A stretch of DNA of 64,000 bases from Bdellovibrionia bacterium (GTDB lineage Bacteria > Bdellovibrionota > Bdellovibrionia > Bdellovibrionales > JAUICD01). Shown piece by piece: positions 1 through 8,741 of the stretch. The notes below the pieces were generated by a model. It had not been told where the DNA came from and did not search any database. It saw only the letters and a list, made by a program, of their open reading frames with translations. The position numbers were made by a program, and so were the translations under genes. The stretch lies in the NCBI GenBank assembly GCA_030427965.1, contig JAUICD010000002.1, forward strand, positions 80,062 through 144,061, written 5' to 3'. Position 1 is the first letter of the stretch, and each line of letters opens with the position of its first letter.

Positions 1-331
1 AACTGGTTTGATATGGAAGGCGTTGGTTGCCAATATTTTTTTGAATGTGTTTTAACGCCTCTTCTCCGGCAACAAGTGTGGGCTCCAGACTTAACGCTCT
101 GCGCAGGTGCGCGATAGCTCGACCCACCTCGCCCAATCTATACTCTGTGAGAGCAAGGTTATATAGTAGATGACTGTTGTTCGGATATTGCTCGTTGAGT
201 TCAAGAAATGTTTCTTTGGCTTGAGCATAGTTTTTGGAGTTGTAGAACTGAATCCCTTTAGAAAATGGTTCTAACGGGCTTGAATTCGCTACAGTAGAGT
301 ATATGAAAAGAATAAAAAATAAATATCGCAT
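1..331 (-). CDS. Exported TPR-repeat protein, N-terminal part (runs off the window)
   Basis: The frame is open from an ATG at 331 to base 1, so only about 110 N-terminal residues are present. The first 18 or so residues (MRYLFFILFIYSTVANS) form a signal peptide. They are followed by two tetratricopeptide-like helical pairs, with motifs such as KGIQFYNSKNYAQAKETF and LLYNLALTEYRLGEVGRAI. TPR proteins of this kind are periplasmic scaffolds; BatE of the aerotolerance operon has a similar size and signal peptide. That assignment is only a guess, because the downstream neighbours are outside the window. It is transcribed divergently from the aminotransferase gene that starts at 402. Confidence 0.75.
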   Translation of the reverse strand, partial: MRYLFFILFIYSTVANSSPLEPFSKGIQFYNSKNYAQAKETFLELNEQYPNNSHLLYNLALTEYRLGEVGRAIAHLRRALSLEPTLVAGEEALKHIQKNIGNQRLPYQTS

Positions 332-401
332 TCTTTTAAGTTAATGAGTTATGTGGGGATTTGTAAATCAATAAAATTTTGACCCTATTTGGAGGTCCTA
401 A

Positions 402-1781
402 GTGTCACTGATTGGCCATGAAATAAGAAAATCATCAGAATTCAATAAGAGTGTAGAAAATCTTGTTCATAGTGTTCAAGAGCAGAATAATAAAATCACA
501 GAAATTCGACCTCCAAAAGACCCAAATGTACAAAAAAACAACGAACTCTGTGAAAAAGTTCATGCACTTCGTGGGCGTCCTCTTTTTTATAAGTACGTTG
601 GAACAGGTGCTGGAAATGGACCGTATGTTGAACTTGAAGACGGTTCAGTTAAAATGGACCTTATCAATGGAATTGGAATTCATATTATGGGGCATGGGCA
701 CCCTGGTGTTATGAGGGCAGCGATCGAAGGTGCAACGGCTGACGTTATCATGCAGGGAAATCTGCAACTCAATAATGAATGGATCCGGCTTTCTGAAAAA
801 CTTGTTTCCATTGCTTCAAAAAACTCTCGACTCAAACACTGTTGGATCACAACATCAGGCTCGATGGCGAACGAAAATGCTTTAAAAATGGCGCGCCAAA
901 AAAACTCACCTGCGAGAAAAATCCTATCTATGTTTAATGAATTTGCAGGACGAACAACAATGATGACTGAAATCAGTGACAACCCTGCATACAAAGTGGG
1001 CTTACCCACTTATGACGAAGTGTTGAGAGTTCCGTTTTATGAAAAAACAGATGTCAAATCATCAGAAAAAGCATTGGAGATTGTAAAAAAGCATATTGAT
1101 GAAAACAAAGGTAACATTGCAGCCTTTGCATTTGAGCCGATGTTGGGAGAGGGTGGGTATAAAGTAGCTCCACGAGATTACTTTGTTCCTATTCTTGAAG
1201 AGTGTAAGAAAAATAATATTGCTGTTTGGGCTGATGAAATTCAAACATTTTGCAGAACGGGTGAAATGTTTGCTTTTGAAAAAATTGGCTTTGGTGAGTA
1301 TGTGGACCTTTGTACGGTGGCTAAGACAATTCAGATTGGCGCAACGCTCTACACAGAGGACTACAACCCAAATCCAGGTTTGATTGCAGGAACCTTTGCG
1401 GGAGCAACTTCGCAGCTCACAGCAGGGTATGAAATTTTGAGAACTTTGACAGAAGATGGATATCTTGGAAAAAGTGGAAAAATTCAAAAAATCCATGATG
1501 AATTTGTGGGTATGCTCAATGAGTTAAATGAAACGACATGCAAAGGGAAGTTAAGAGATGCTGGTGGACTGGGTTTGATGATTGCAGTCACTCCATTTGA
1601 TGGTGAAAAGGATCAACAGATTTCTCTACTTAAAAAACTCTATGAAAATGGAGTTATTGCATTTGGCTGTGGGCGTGATCCGTTTCGAATTCGTTTCCTG
1701 GTGCCAGCTATTATGACAAATGATGATATTCGGGTTGTGAAATCGGTACTTGAAAAATCCATGCAGGAGACGGGTGTATAA
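402..1781 (+). CDS. Class III PLP-dependent aminotransferase (acetylornithine/succinylornithine or lysine type)
   Basis: This 459-residue protein belongs to the class III aminotransferases (ArgD/AstC/Lat-like). The cofactor region is clear: GSMANENALKMAR in the PLP phosphate-binding part, ADEIQTFCRTGEMFAF carrying the PLP-nitrogen-binding Asp, and the Schiff-base lysine candidate Lys308 in TVAKTIQIG. It starts at a GTG preceded by a good GGAGG at about 391. An in-frame ATG lies only slightly further in. The stop overlaps the next start by one base (TAATG), so it is co-translated with an AstD-type semialdehyde dehydrogenase. Together they would convert an omega-amino acid derivative to the semialdehyde and then the acid, as AstC and AstD do in the arginine succinyltransferase pathway. 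AstA, AstB and AstE are not seen here, so the true substrate (succinylornithine, lysine or another) is open. The N-terminus is about 50 residues longer than ArgD. Confidence 0.85.
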   Translation: MSLIGHEIRKSSEFNKSVENLVHSVQEQNNKITEIRPPKDPNVQKNNELCEKVHALRGRPLFYKYVGTGAGNGPYVELEDGSVKMDLINGIGIHIMGHGHPGVMRAAIEGATADVIMQGNLQLNNEWIRLSEKLVSIASKNSRLKHCWITTSGSMANENALKMARQKNSPARKILSMFNEFAGRTTMMTEISDNPAYKVGLPTYDEVLRVPFYEKTDVKSSEKALEIVKKHIDENKGNIAAFAFEPMLGEGGYKVAPRDYFVPILEECKKNNIAVWADEIQTFCRTGEMFAFEKIGFGEYVDLCTVAKTIQIGATLYTEDYNPNPGLIAGTFAGATSQLTAGYEILRTLTEDGYLGKSGKIQKIHDEFVGMLNELNETTCKGKLRDAGGLGLMIAVTPFDGEKDQQISLLKKLYENGVIAFGCGRDPFRIRFLVPAIMTNDDIRVVKSVLEKSMQETGV

Positions 1782-3286
1782 TGGAAGATAAAACAATTGA
1801 ATTCTTAGGTGATTATATCAATGGTGAATTTGTTAAAGCCACAAAGAGTGATGGGAAATGGACAAAGAAGAGTCCATCAAACCTCAAAGATGAAGTTATA
1901 CACATAGAATGCAAGTATGACCATATTGACCAGGCTTGTAAGTCTGCTCAAGAGGCATTCATTGATTGGGCGGAACTTCCTGCAAGTCAAAGATTTGAAT
2001 ACTTAAACAAGCTGAAAGAGCTTTATGCCAAACACAAAGAGGAGCTTGCAACACTTATTGCAAGAGAGACTGGTAAACCTATGTGGGAATCCCTTACAGA
2101 GGCTCAGGCAATGGTTGGGAAGATTGATATTACAATCAATGAGTCTATGAAGTTGGTTCAAGATGTGATTTTGCCAGAAGCTTTACCTGGCGTGACAGGC
2201 CGAACTCATTTTAAACCAAGGGGTGCACTTGTTGTTCTTGGGCCATACAACTTTCCAGGGCACTTACCAAATGGACATATTGTTCCAGCACTTGCTACTG
2301 GAAACACTGTTGTGTTTAAGCCTTCTGAGCTGACACCAGCTGTGGGTCAGTTTATGACATCTCTTGTAGATCAAGCCGGATTTCCACCAGGGGTTTTCAA
2401 TTTAGTCCAGGGTGAGGGTGAAACAGGCAAAAGACTTTGTAAACACGAGTCCATTGATGGAATTTTATTTACAGGTTCTTACGAAACGGGCCTGAGAATT
2501 GAACAGGAAACACTTTCACATTTTTGGAAAATCCGTGCTCTTGAGATGGGTGGAAAAAATGCATCTATTGTATGGAAAGACACAAATTTAAGAAAAGCCA
2601 TTTATGAAAACTTGGTGGGATCTTTTATTTCAGCAGGGCAAAGGTGTTCTTGCACAAGTCGGATACTTGTTCATAGAGACATCGCAGATGAATTTACAGA
2701 TAGGTTTTATGAGGCGGCCAAAAAATTGGTTGTAGGCCACTGGCGAAACAACCCTTTTATGGGACCACTTATCAGTGAGGACTCTGTTGAAAAGTATGTG
2801 AGGTATCAGGGTATGGCCAATCGTGAGGGGGCTGAAAACCTAATGCGTGGAAAACCTTTGGAATTTGATCCTGGTGGTCACTATGTAACACCTAGTATTC
2901 ATCTGGTGGATAAATATCGAGAAAATTCAGTTTATCAAAAGAGTGAAATTTTTGGGCCAAATGTTGCGATTTATAAAGTGGATGATTACGACCAAGCTCT
3001 TCATATAAATAACTCAACAGGGTTTGGCCTTGTGATGTCTCTTTTTAGCGAAGATGAGGCTCTCTATGAAAAGGCAATGAGTCGCGCGAAGGTGGGCTTA
3101 GTTAATTGGAATCGATCTACAGTGGGGGCAAGTTCAAAGCTTCCATTTGGTGGAATGGGTAAATCTGGAAACAACAATCCATCGGCTCACTTTGCGGTTT
3201 ATTACTGCTCAGTTCCTGTTGCGAGCTTAATTGATAAAACGGAGTTTGATACCAATAAGATACTGCCCGGTGTGGTTTACTCGTAG
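1781..3286 (+). CDS. astD: Succinylglutamate-semialdehyde dehydrogenase (AstD-type aldehyde dehydrogenase)
   Basis: At 501 residues this is a full-length aldehyde dehydrogenase. It oxidises a semialdehyde to the acid with NAD(P). Visible motifs are the nucleotide-binding segment GPYNFPGHLPNGHIVPALAT, FKPSELTP, the general-base glutamate in LEMGGKN and the catalytic cysteine Cys289 in AGQRCSCTSRI. The C-terminal part (VGLVNWNRSTVGASSKLPFG and NPSAHFAVYYCSVPVAS) is the pattern I associate with AstD rather than with generic ALDHs. It overlaps the aminotransferase stop by one base and is followed after 8 bases by mltG. Expected role: last oxidative step of arginine or ornithine (or lysine-like) catabolism, giving N-succinylglutamate. 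Confidence 0.88.
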   Translation: MEDKTIEFLGDYINGEFVKATKSDGKWTKKSPSNLKDEVIHIECKYDHIDQACKSAQEAFIDWAELPASQRFEYLNKLKELYAKHKEELATLIARETGKPMWESLTEAQAMVGKIDITINESMKLVQDVILPEALPGVTGRTHFKPRGALVVLGPYNFPGHLPNGHIVPALATGNTVVFKPSELTPAVGQFMTSLVDQAGFPPGVFNLVQGEGETGKRLCKHESIDGILFTGSYETGLRIEQETLSHFWKIRALEMGGKNASIVWKDTNLRKAIYENLVGSFISAGQRCSCTSRILVHRDIADEFTDRFYEAAKKLVVGHWRNNPFMGPLISEDSVEKYVRYQGMANREGAENLMRGKPLEFDPGGHYVTPSIHLVDKYRENSVYQKSEIFGPNVAIYKVDDYDQALHINNSTGFGLVMSLFSEDEALYEKAMSRAKVGLVNWNRSTVGASSKLPFGGMGKSGNNNPSAHFAVYYCSVPVASLIDKTEFDTNKILPGVVYS

Positions 3287-3294
3287 GACAAGAG

Positions 3295-4353
3295 ATGTTG
3301 GGGAAACGCGTCTTTTCAGTTCTTCTTTTTCTAGGCTTAGTCGCTTTGCTTTATGGAGTATGGCAGGGACTGAGCTTTCTCTTATCTCCACCTGGAGAGG
3401 AATCTCAGAAAATCGTATTTGAAGTGAAGCCAGGGGAGTCTCTTTATTCAATTTCTCGAAATCTAAAAGAAAAAGGAATGCTGAATGATATTCGAAAGTT
3501 TGTTTGGCTGGCAAGACTTCAGGGAAAATCAGAGTCCGTGAAAACGGGTGAGTATAAAATTCATGCTGGTATGACTCCCTCACGGCTATTAAAAGAAATA
3601 ACTGAAGGTGTGAGTGTTGGCCGTCGTGTGACGATCCAAGAGGGAATCAACATTTATGACATTGCTGATATTCTAGAAAAAAATGGGATGGCCAATAAGG
3701 GTGAGTTTCTAATTCTCTGCCATGACCAAGAGTTTATTCATTCTTTGCTGGGAGAGAGGTTAAGGAGTCTTGAGGGATATTTGTTTCCTGAAACTTATCA
3801 GTTTACAAAGTATGCAGGGGTAAGAAAAATCATTGAAGTTATGGTAAGGCGATTTTTAAAGGTCTACGATGAGACGATTCCTAAAGCTGTAAACTTCAAT
3901 CGTCACCAGATTGTGACCTTTGCAAGTCTTATTGAGAAAGAGACAGGGGCTCCAGAAGAAAGACCTCAAATTTCCTCTGTTTTTCATAATAGACTCAAAA
4001 AAAAGATGAGACTTCAAACAGACCCGACAATTCTTTATGGTCTATTGGTATCAACTGGAAAGATGTTAAAAAACATCAAGAAAAAACACATCACTCAAAA
4101 AAACCCTTACAACACATACACAATTCACGGGTTGCCCCCGGGGCCGATTGCAAATCCTGGACGTGAGTCTTTACGTGCTGTGGTTTATCCAGACAAAACA
4201 GAATACCTTTATTTCGTGAGTCGAAATGATGGAACACATTATTTTTCTAAAACCTATGAAGAACACAACAAAGCAGTTCGTAAGTTCCAGCTAGATCGAT
4301 CTGCCAGAAAAAACAAATCTTGGCGAGATCTAAAAAAGAACACAAGCCCTTGA
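3295..4353 (+). CDS. mltG: Endolytic murein transglycosylase MltG (YceG family)
   Basis: This 352-residue inner-membrane protein cleaves nascent glycan strands and is thought to set peptidoglycan chain length. It has one N-terminal membrane segment (residues 6-28, VFSVLLFLGLVALLYGVWQG). A LysM-like region follows (VKPGESLYSISRNLKEKGML), then the YceG catalytic domain. The catalytic glutamate is Glu214 in SLIEKETGAP. The family signatures LQTDPTILYGL and YNTYTIHGLPPGPIANPG are intact. The start is the ATG 8 bases after astD, with GGACAAGAG as a modest ribosome binding site. It is probably the last gene of the plus-strand run. Confidence 0.95.
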   Translation: MLGKRVFSVLLFLGLVALLYGVWQGLSFLLSPPGEESQKIVFEVKPGESLYSISRNLKEKGMLNDIRKFVWLARLQGKSESVKTGEYKIHAGMTPSRLLKEITEGVSVGRRVTIQEGINIYDIADILEKNGMANKGEFLILCHDQEFIHSLLGERLRSLEGYLFPETYQFTKYAGVRKIIEVMVRRFLKVYDETIPKAVNFNRHQIVTFASLIEKETGAPEERPQISSVFHNRLKKKMRLQTDPTILYGLLVSTGKMLKNIKKKHITQKNPYNTYTIHGLPPGPIANPGRESLRAVVYPDKTEYLYFVSRNDGTHYFSKTYEEHNKAVRKFQLDRSARKNKSWRDLKKNTSP

Positions 4354-4435
4354 AATCCCAATTATAGCAGGCTTGTTTTTTATCTACTTATTTCTATGAA
4401 ATTTGAAGCCTAAACTTTTAAAGAATTAATGATGT

Positions 4436-4460
4436 AAAAACCCTGTTTTTTCCAACAGGG
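4436..4460 (-). terminator. Rho-independent terminator for the minus-strand gene at 4510
   Basis: A 7-bp stem (4441-4447 with 4454-4460) and 6-base loop is followed on the minus strand by a run of five T (4436-4440 read in reverse). It sits about 50 bases beyond the stop of the minus-strand exported protein. On the plus strand the hairpin is followed by CCATTTCTTTT, so it may also help to end the mltG transcript. Confidence 0.7.
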
Positions 4461-4509
4461 CCATTTCTTTTGGAGAGCCTCCAAGTGGAAGCTCCCATAA
4501 ATAAGTCTC

Positions 4510-4953
4510 TTAGAGATTGCATTCAATTCTTGTAACGGGGTGGCTACCGGGGTAAGCAAATGGGTAGTGTCTTCCTTCACAAATCAGAGTGTTGTTTTGC
4601 GACCAACATCTTTGGTAAGTTCTACTGCCAATACCGGATGCAGTATTGCTACCGGCACAGTAAATAGAAGCATAACAGTTAGAGGAAAAGCCTCCCCCAC
4701 CACTATCACAGTTTATACTAAAGTAGCTGTCTCCAAAGTATTTGGTTGTAGTCCCATCGGATTTTGGGCCAGTGTGTAAGTTGGGGAAATTTGATAGGTG
4801 TTCTGGTGTGCACGTACCCGGCAATGCACATGTAATTGAATGAGGAGGTTCATAAGGGTCTTCGTGATCGCCACAACTATCAATAATCTGAATCGCATGA
4901 GCTTGAGTTAAACTAAAAACTGTAATTAAACATATAAAAAGTATTCGATACAT
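4510..4953 (-). CDS. Small exported Cys-rich protein of unknown function
   Basis: I do not recognise this 147-residue protein. Residues 1-20 (MYRILFICLITVFSLTQAHA) are a clear Sec signal peptide ending in AHA. The mature part holds about nine cysteines and many Gly, Ser, Tyr and Asn residues, which suggests a disulfide-stabilised secreted or surface protein. Just after the signal peptide it has CGDHEDPYEPPHSITC. A similar DPY-x-P-x-x-S segment follows the signal peptide of the exported protein at 50967. It starts at an ATG with a TGGAGGCAAT-like site just upstream, stands alone, and ends in its own terminator. Confidence 0.8.
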   Translation of the reverse strand: MYRILFICLITVFSLTQAHAIQIIDSCGDHEDPYEPPHSITCALPGTCTPEHLSNFPNLHTGPKSDGTTTKYFGDSYFSINCDSGGGGFSSNCYASIYCAGSNTASGIGSRTYQRCWSQNNTLICEGRHYPFAYPGSHPVTRIECNL

Positions 4954-5124
4954 ATTGCCTCCAAAGAATCCACACGGGATGGTTAACGTTCAAGCTAGTC
5001 ATCGGTCCAGGGTGGGGTTTTCTTTAGAAATTTACAGGAACGTATTGATTCACCAAGATATAAGGGGATATAGATCTTTTGTGAGACGTATTTGTTAGTT
5101 TTTCAAAATAGATGCAGATAAATA

Positions 5125-5182
5125 AATCTACTTACATTGATCCCTCATTCCGCTCCTTGACGGAATCTACTTACGTTGATCC
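5125..5182. repeat. Pair of near-identical 19-bp direct repeats flanking a small inverted repeat
   Basis: The segment AATCTACTTACRTTGATCC occurs at 5125-5143 and 5164-5182 with a single A/G difference. Between the copies, ATTCCG (5147-5152) and CGGAAT (5161-5166) form a 6-bp inverted repeat. The array lies about 190 bases upstream of the racemase-like gene (5369) and about 170 bases upstream of the divergent exported-protein gene (start 4953). An operator for a dimeric regulator is plausible, but no regulator is identified. The rest of the 415-base gap (4954-5368) holds nothing else that I can support. Confidence 0.45.
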
Positions 5183-5368
5183 TCTTGTCTGAAATTACAA
5201 AGGAGGTCCGATAGACTTCAGCGTGTTCTAACGGCACCAAGATCGGGGCTGAAAAGCTCAGGCCCTGTGAAGCAACACGGATGTAGTTATTGGTTTTGGA
5301 AAAAGGTTGACCTTTTTCAAGTAGGCCATAAGTTTTGAGGTCAATAAATAGATTTAAGGATGGTGAAT

Positions 5369-6100
5369 ATGAAAACGATAGGCATAGTAGCTCATAGTTT
5401 TGAGGGTGGTAACCTCTGTTTTTTAACAGCTTGTAGGGAAGGTGGAAAAAAACTAGGTCCTCATATGCACCCAAATATAATCATGAGTGCTATTCCTATG
5501 GGGTTGAGCATGCCGGGTTGGGAAAATGACGAGTATACCGAAGTTGCAAAATATTTATCTCATGGTGTAAAGCAGGTAAAAGATGCTGGAGCCGATTTTT
5601 ATGTTTGTCCTGATAACACGGCTCATATTGTGCTAGAAAAAATCGCATCAGACTTACCTATACCAGGCTTACATATAGCAGATGTTGTGTGCCATGAAAT
5701 ACTTCGTTCTGGGTGGAAAAAAATTGGTCTTCTTGGAACAAAGTGGACGATGACAGGGCCCGTTTATGAAAAAGCTTTTGCAAAAAGAAACCTGCAAAGG
5801 GTTATACCAAATGAGAATACGAGAAATAAAATAAATTCATTGATTTTTGAGGAGCTCTGTCAGGGAATTTTTAATCAGACAACGACTGACGTTTTTCTGA
5901 ATGCAATTGAGGAACTCAAGAAGGGTGGGGCTGAATGTGTGATCTTGGGGTGTACTGAGATACCTTTAATAGTGACTTCAAAAAATTCGACACTTCCCAC
6001 ACTTGATTCGACCAGATTGTTAGCCAAATATGCAGTTCTTGAGGCTATAAGAGCAGAACCACTATCTTCAGACAAAAACTGGGTTCAAGTGAGCCACTAA
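5369..6100 (+). CDS. Aspartate/glutamate racemase-family protein lacking the first catalytic cysteine
   Basis: This 243-residue protein has the two-domain Asp/Glu racemase layout: MKTIGIVAH at the N-terminus, GLHIADVV in the middle and the second-half motif ILGCTEIPLIV with Cys195. In PLP-independent racemases a cysteine normally stands before the first N-T-x-H. Here the motif reads CPDNTAH, with Asp82 in that place and a cysteine two residues earlier. One-sided or shifted catalytic residues are known in variants such as YgeA (Thr/Cys), so it may have narrow specificity or another chemistry. The start is set at ATG 5369 because AAGGA lies 8 bases upstream. An ATG at 5360 would sit on that site. 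It is a single gene with no obvious partner. Confidence 0.8.
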   Translation: MKTIGIVAHSFEGGNLCFLTACREGGKKLGPHMHPNIIMSAIPMGLSMPGWENDEYTEVAKYLSHGVKQVKDAGADFYVCPDNTAHIVLEKIASDLPIPGLHIADVVCHEILRSGWKKIGLLGTKWTMTGPVYEKAFAKRNLQRVIPNENTRNKINSLIFEELCQGIFNQTTTDVFLNAIEELKKGGAECVILGCTEIPLIVTSKNSTLPTLDSTRLLAKYAVLEAIRAEPLSSDKNWVQVSH

Positions 6101-6524
6101 GCTCCCGGGTTTTCTTTGCCCTCTTGAGCATTTAAAATTGTGAGGGTTTGGCCCAGATTTGGTGCTTTTTGCTAAGTGGGGCCCTGAGAGGATCGGATTT
6201 TGAGTGTCAAAGCTCTAGACAAATTAAATCACGAGGTGGCCCTAGTTTTTAGTTCATGCTTTAAATGACTATTTTGGAACCTGGATGTAAAACTATCAAA
6301 CAAATTGTCGTTGTTACTGACTGGCTTACTGTCTTCTAAAGCGGTGAATTTGGCTCAGCTCAAAATTAAACTGACTTTGTGGCTTGGTCTGTCTTTTGAA
6401 TATAAGAGGTCTGAAAAGACCGTTTTATCCTTTAAAGGCTTTAAAAATAGGAACAGAATCTCCTAGAGAAATAGAACGGTATTTACGATTGTGAGAAGAT
6501 AACTCCTCGTGGAGTGGAGGAATA
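6101..6524. other. Non-coding stretch of 424 bases upstream of the 6525 gene
   Basis: No convincing coding frame is present. Just before the downstream gene, ACTCC (6502-6506) can pair with GGAGT (6511-6515). The CTCC could alternatively pair with the ribosome-binding GGAGG at 6516-6520, so a small translation-control hairpin is possible. Nothing else was seen. Confidence 0.4.
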
Positions 6525-7364
6525 TTGGGATTGAATATAAAAGGACTTTTCGTCGCCCTTTTCATCTTTGTGTTAAGTAGTAGTGCCTTTGGGTTTATCA
6601 AATGGTCTCACGACGAGGACAAGACTTCAGACAAAGTGATTGATGATTCTTCGTTGGTTTTTGTATGTGACCTCACGGATCAGATCGAGGAAATCTTTCA
6701 TAGAGATCACCTAGCGAGATACAACGTGGTGGTAAACACTCAAGGAGAATATTTAGGAACATTCATCTACCAATTGTCGGACAATTTAATACCTCAGGGG
6801 TTTCTTGTTGAAGAATATGCAGAAAAAGAAGGTTATTATCAGAATGCTGATGGGTTGTTGAACTATTTGAGAAAGGCCAGAATAAAAGGGCCATTTGGGT
6901 TTAACGACATTAGAAGTTTCGAAAGGGGACTTTTACAATGCAACAACATATTTCCATGCACTATATTTGCCAATGAAAAAGATGAGAGAATAAACAGTCT
7001 TATTGAGGATACCCTCTCATACATTGAACTCCACCGGGACTCGTCTTTTAAGTTGATCCGAGTGGCGCTAAACAGCAGGCAACGCAGAGCTTTGGATTTT
7101 TCAAGATATATCGGATTTCACCTTGTTGATGACGTTATGATGGATCAATATGATTTTGGGAACTACCTCTGGGGAGCAGCTCTTAGTAGGTTAGGGGTTT
7201 CCATGGCAATGACTTCTTTTGGCTCAGAGATGAACGGTTTTTTCAACACTTGTCGGCAGAATGACTGTTTCGGAATTATATTTAAGGGAGATAGTGATAG
7301 AGACCAAGGTGCGATTCGAATGGGATTCTACAGTCGATTTGGAAGACGTCAGGCAGAGGATTAA
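6525..7364 (+). CDS. Exported protein with a C-terminal domain resembling polymorphic toxin type 44
   Basis: This 279-residue protein begins with a signal peptide (hydrophobic residues 7-22, cleavage near SSAFG). The middle (45-200) is unfamiliar. The C-terminal part carries YDFGNYLWGAALSRLG (209-224) and DSDRDQGAIRMGF (256-268). As I recall the bacterial toxin 44 family, its members share an aromatic-Asp-x-Gly-Asn-x-x-x-Gly helix and a D-x-x-D-Q-x-A-I-x-x-G segment in the same order. If right, this is a small Sec-exported toxin-domain protein without a large RHS or filamentous carrier. No immunity gene is obvious. The start is TTG 6525, 4 bases after GGAGG. TTG 6531 (MNIKGLF) with 10 bases of spacing is an equally good choice. 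The function is a guess from motif memory. Confidence 0.55.
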   Translation: MGLNIKGLFVALFIFVLSSSAFGFIKWSHDEDKTSDKVIDDSSLVFVCDLTDQIEEIFHRDHLARYNVVVNTQGEYLGTFIYQLSDNLIPQGFLVEEYAEKEGYYQNADGLLNYLRKARIKGPFGFNDIRSFERGLLQCNNIFPCTIFANEKDERINSLIEDTLSYIELHRDSSFKLIRVALNSRQRRALDFSRYIGFHLVDDVMMDQYDFGNYLWGAALSRLGVSMAMTSFGSEMNGFFNTCRQNDCFGIIFKGDSDRDQGAIRMGFYSRFGRRQAED

Positions 7365-7684
7365 ATATTTTTCCTAATTATTAATTAGCTTCTGCAATTA
7401 GCCATCTGTCAGAATATTTAAAAAATATAAAACACATAAAGAGATTCAGATCCACCAAGTTCCCGGCTTTTTTACCTTCTTGAGTCTCTAAAACTGAAAC
7501 AAACTTCTCTAAATACTTAAAACAAGGACTATAAAAACGAGAGGGTGAAGTGGGCCAAATGTTTAAAATGAAAGTTGGGCACGTGACCAGCGCTCAAATT
7601 TTTCAACACTTAAATATTAAGAGGGGACGATTGCAGTGTCCGCCATGTGGCTTGTATTGAGATATATAATGATTGCTTTGTGGT
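7365..7684. other. Non-coding stretch of 320 bases between convergent genes
   Basis: This lies between the stop of the exported toxin-44-like gene and the stop of the minus-strand gene at 7685. It is AT-rich with no open frame of note and no clear hairpin followed by a T-run. I see nothing specific in it. Confidence 0.4.
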
Positions 7685-8707
7685 TTAGAGTTTGTTTCTT
7701 TTGCGTTTGTATGGAGGTTCAAACTCTGGAAGAAAATAAAATTCACGAGTCACTTTTTCACCAGGGCCAATTGCTCTGGGATTTCTAAGCTCAATTGGAA
7801 AGCTATAGTGATCTGGAATTTTGTGATCGAAATAGGTTAATGGAATTGATATTGAGCCAATTGTTCCCAGGCCACGCTTAATGGATTCCTTTAGGTCGAG
7901 ATCTTCTACTTTGTCTAGCGCCTCTAAAATAGTAGGTATTCTGGTAGCATAAAACAAATCTATCGATGTATTTTTTAATAAATTATCTATTGAGCGTTGT
8001 GTTGCAAACGGAACCACTACAGAAATATGGTGGCCGCTATATAAACGGGAGCGGTATATAGATGAGGTTTGGTAAGAAATACGTACACCGGAATAGGAAG
8101 CATCATCGATAATGAGTATGTGTGCATTCTTTGGTATATCTGTTGTAGAGGATTTGAAAGATCTATTAAAAAATTCTTGAGCATCGATAATGGACACATC
8201 TTCAAGCATTCCGTGTCTTTGTAAGAGTTGAATACACCAGTAACCACTTTTGTTTTTTCCATCATGAAAAATAACAAGGGGTTGTTTTTCATTTATATTA
8301 TGATTTAAAAAATCTTGCATTGTATCAAGAAGAGCGCTTTCGAATTCAGCATGAGGTACATAACTTTTAAGTAATAACTCGGCTACAAAGTATGCAGCAT
8401 TTTTCCCATCTTTTGTTGTGTGGGCATTTATCCAATTGCTTAATTCATCTCGTTGAACGGATCTCTTTTTCGGAATTAATTCGCTATCAGAGGGATTACT
8501 TTTTGTTTGGTCAAAAGCCCTTTCCAGAATTTCTTTATCAGTGGCTTGTTCAATTATTTTTGCTACAGGGTCTTTTGGTGTTAGAAATTGTAAACACGAT
8601 GTCACTTTTTGTATCAATCGATCTCTTAGACCAAAAGACTGAAGGGCAAAAGAAAAAACAATCAATATTGCGAGTGTTTGTAGGGGCAGGCGATATTTTT
8701 TAAGCAT
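7685..8707 (-). CDS. Membrane-anchored or exported protein with a phosphoribosyltransferase-like motif
   Basis: This is a 340-residue protein. Residues 7-26 (LPLQTLAILIVFSFALQSFG) form a signal peptide or anchor. A charged helical region follows. From about residue 145 there is an alpha/beta segment containing AHILIIDDASYSGVRIS (about 195-211). That is very close to the PRPP-binding loop of type I phosphoribosyltransferases (hydrophobic stretch, D-D, then S/T-G-x-x). The C-terminus is Pro- and Arg-rich (PPYKRKRNKL). A phosphoribosyltransferase fold on the outside of the membrane would be unusual, because PRPP is cytosolic. It could instead be a cytosolic domain on an N-in anchor or a repurposed fold. 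AAGG lies 8 bases before the ATG. It follows the 8742 gene by 34 bases and is probably co-transcribed with it. Confidence 0.6.
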   Translation of the reverse strand: MLKKYRLPLQTLAILIVFSFALQSFGLRDRLIQKVTSCLQFLTPKDPVAKIIEQATDKEILERAFDQTKSNPSDSELIPKKRSVQRDELSNWINAHTTKDGKNAAYFVAELLLKSYVPHAEFESALLDTMQDFLNHNINEKQPLVIFHDGKNKSGYWCIQLLQRHGMLEDVSIIDAQEFFNRSFKSSTTDIPKNAHILIIDDASYSGVRISYQTSSIYRSRLYSGHHISVVVPFATQRSIDNLLKNTSIDLFYATRIPTILEALDKVEDLDLKESIKRGLGTIGSISIPLTYFDHKIPDHYSFPIELRNPRAIGPGEKVTREFYFLPEFEPPYKRKRNKL

Positions 8708-8741
8708 ATATACAACCTTTTTAAGAAAAATATAAAGGCAA

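Noticed and set aside
5145..5474. 109-codon minus-strand frame across the racemase start
   Set aside because: It begins inside the racemase coding region, has no good ribosome binding site and no recognisable protein character. It also covers the direct repeats.
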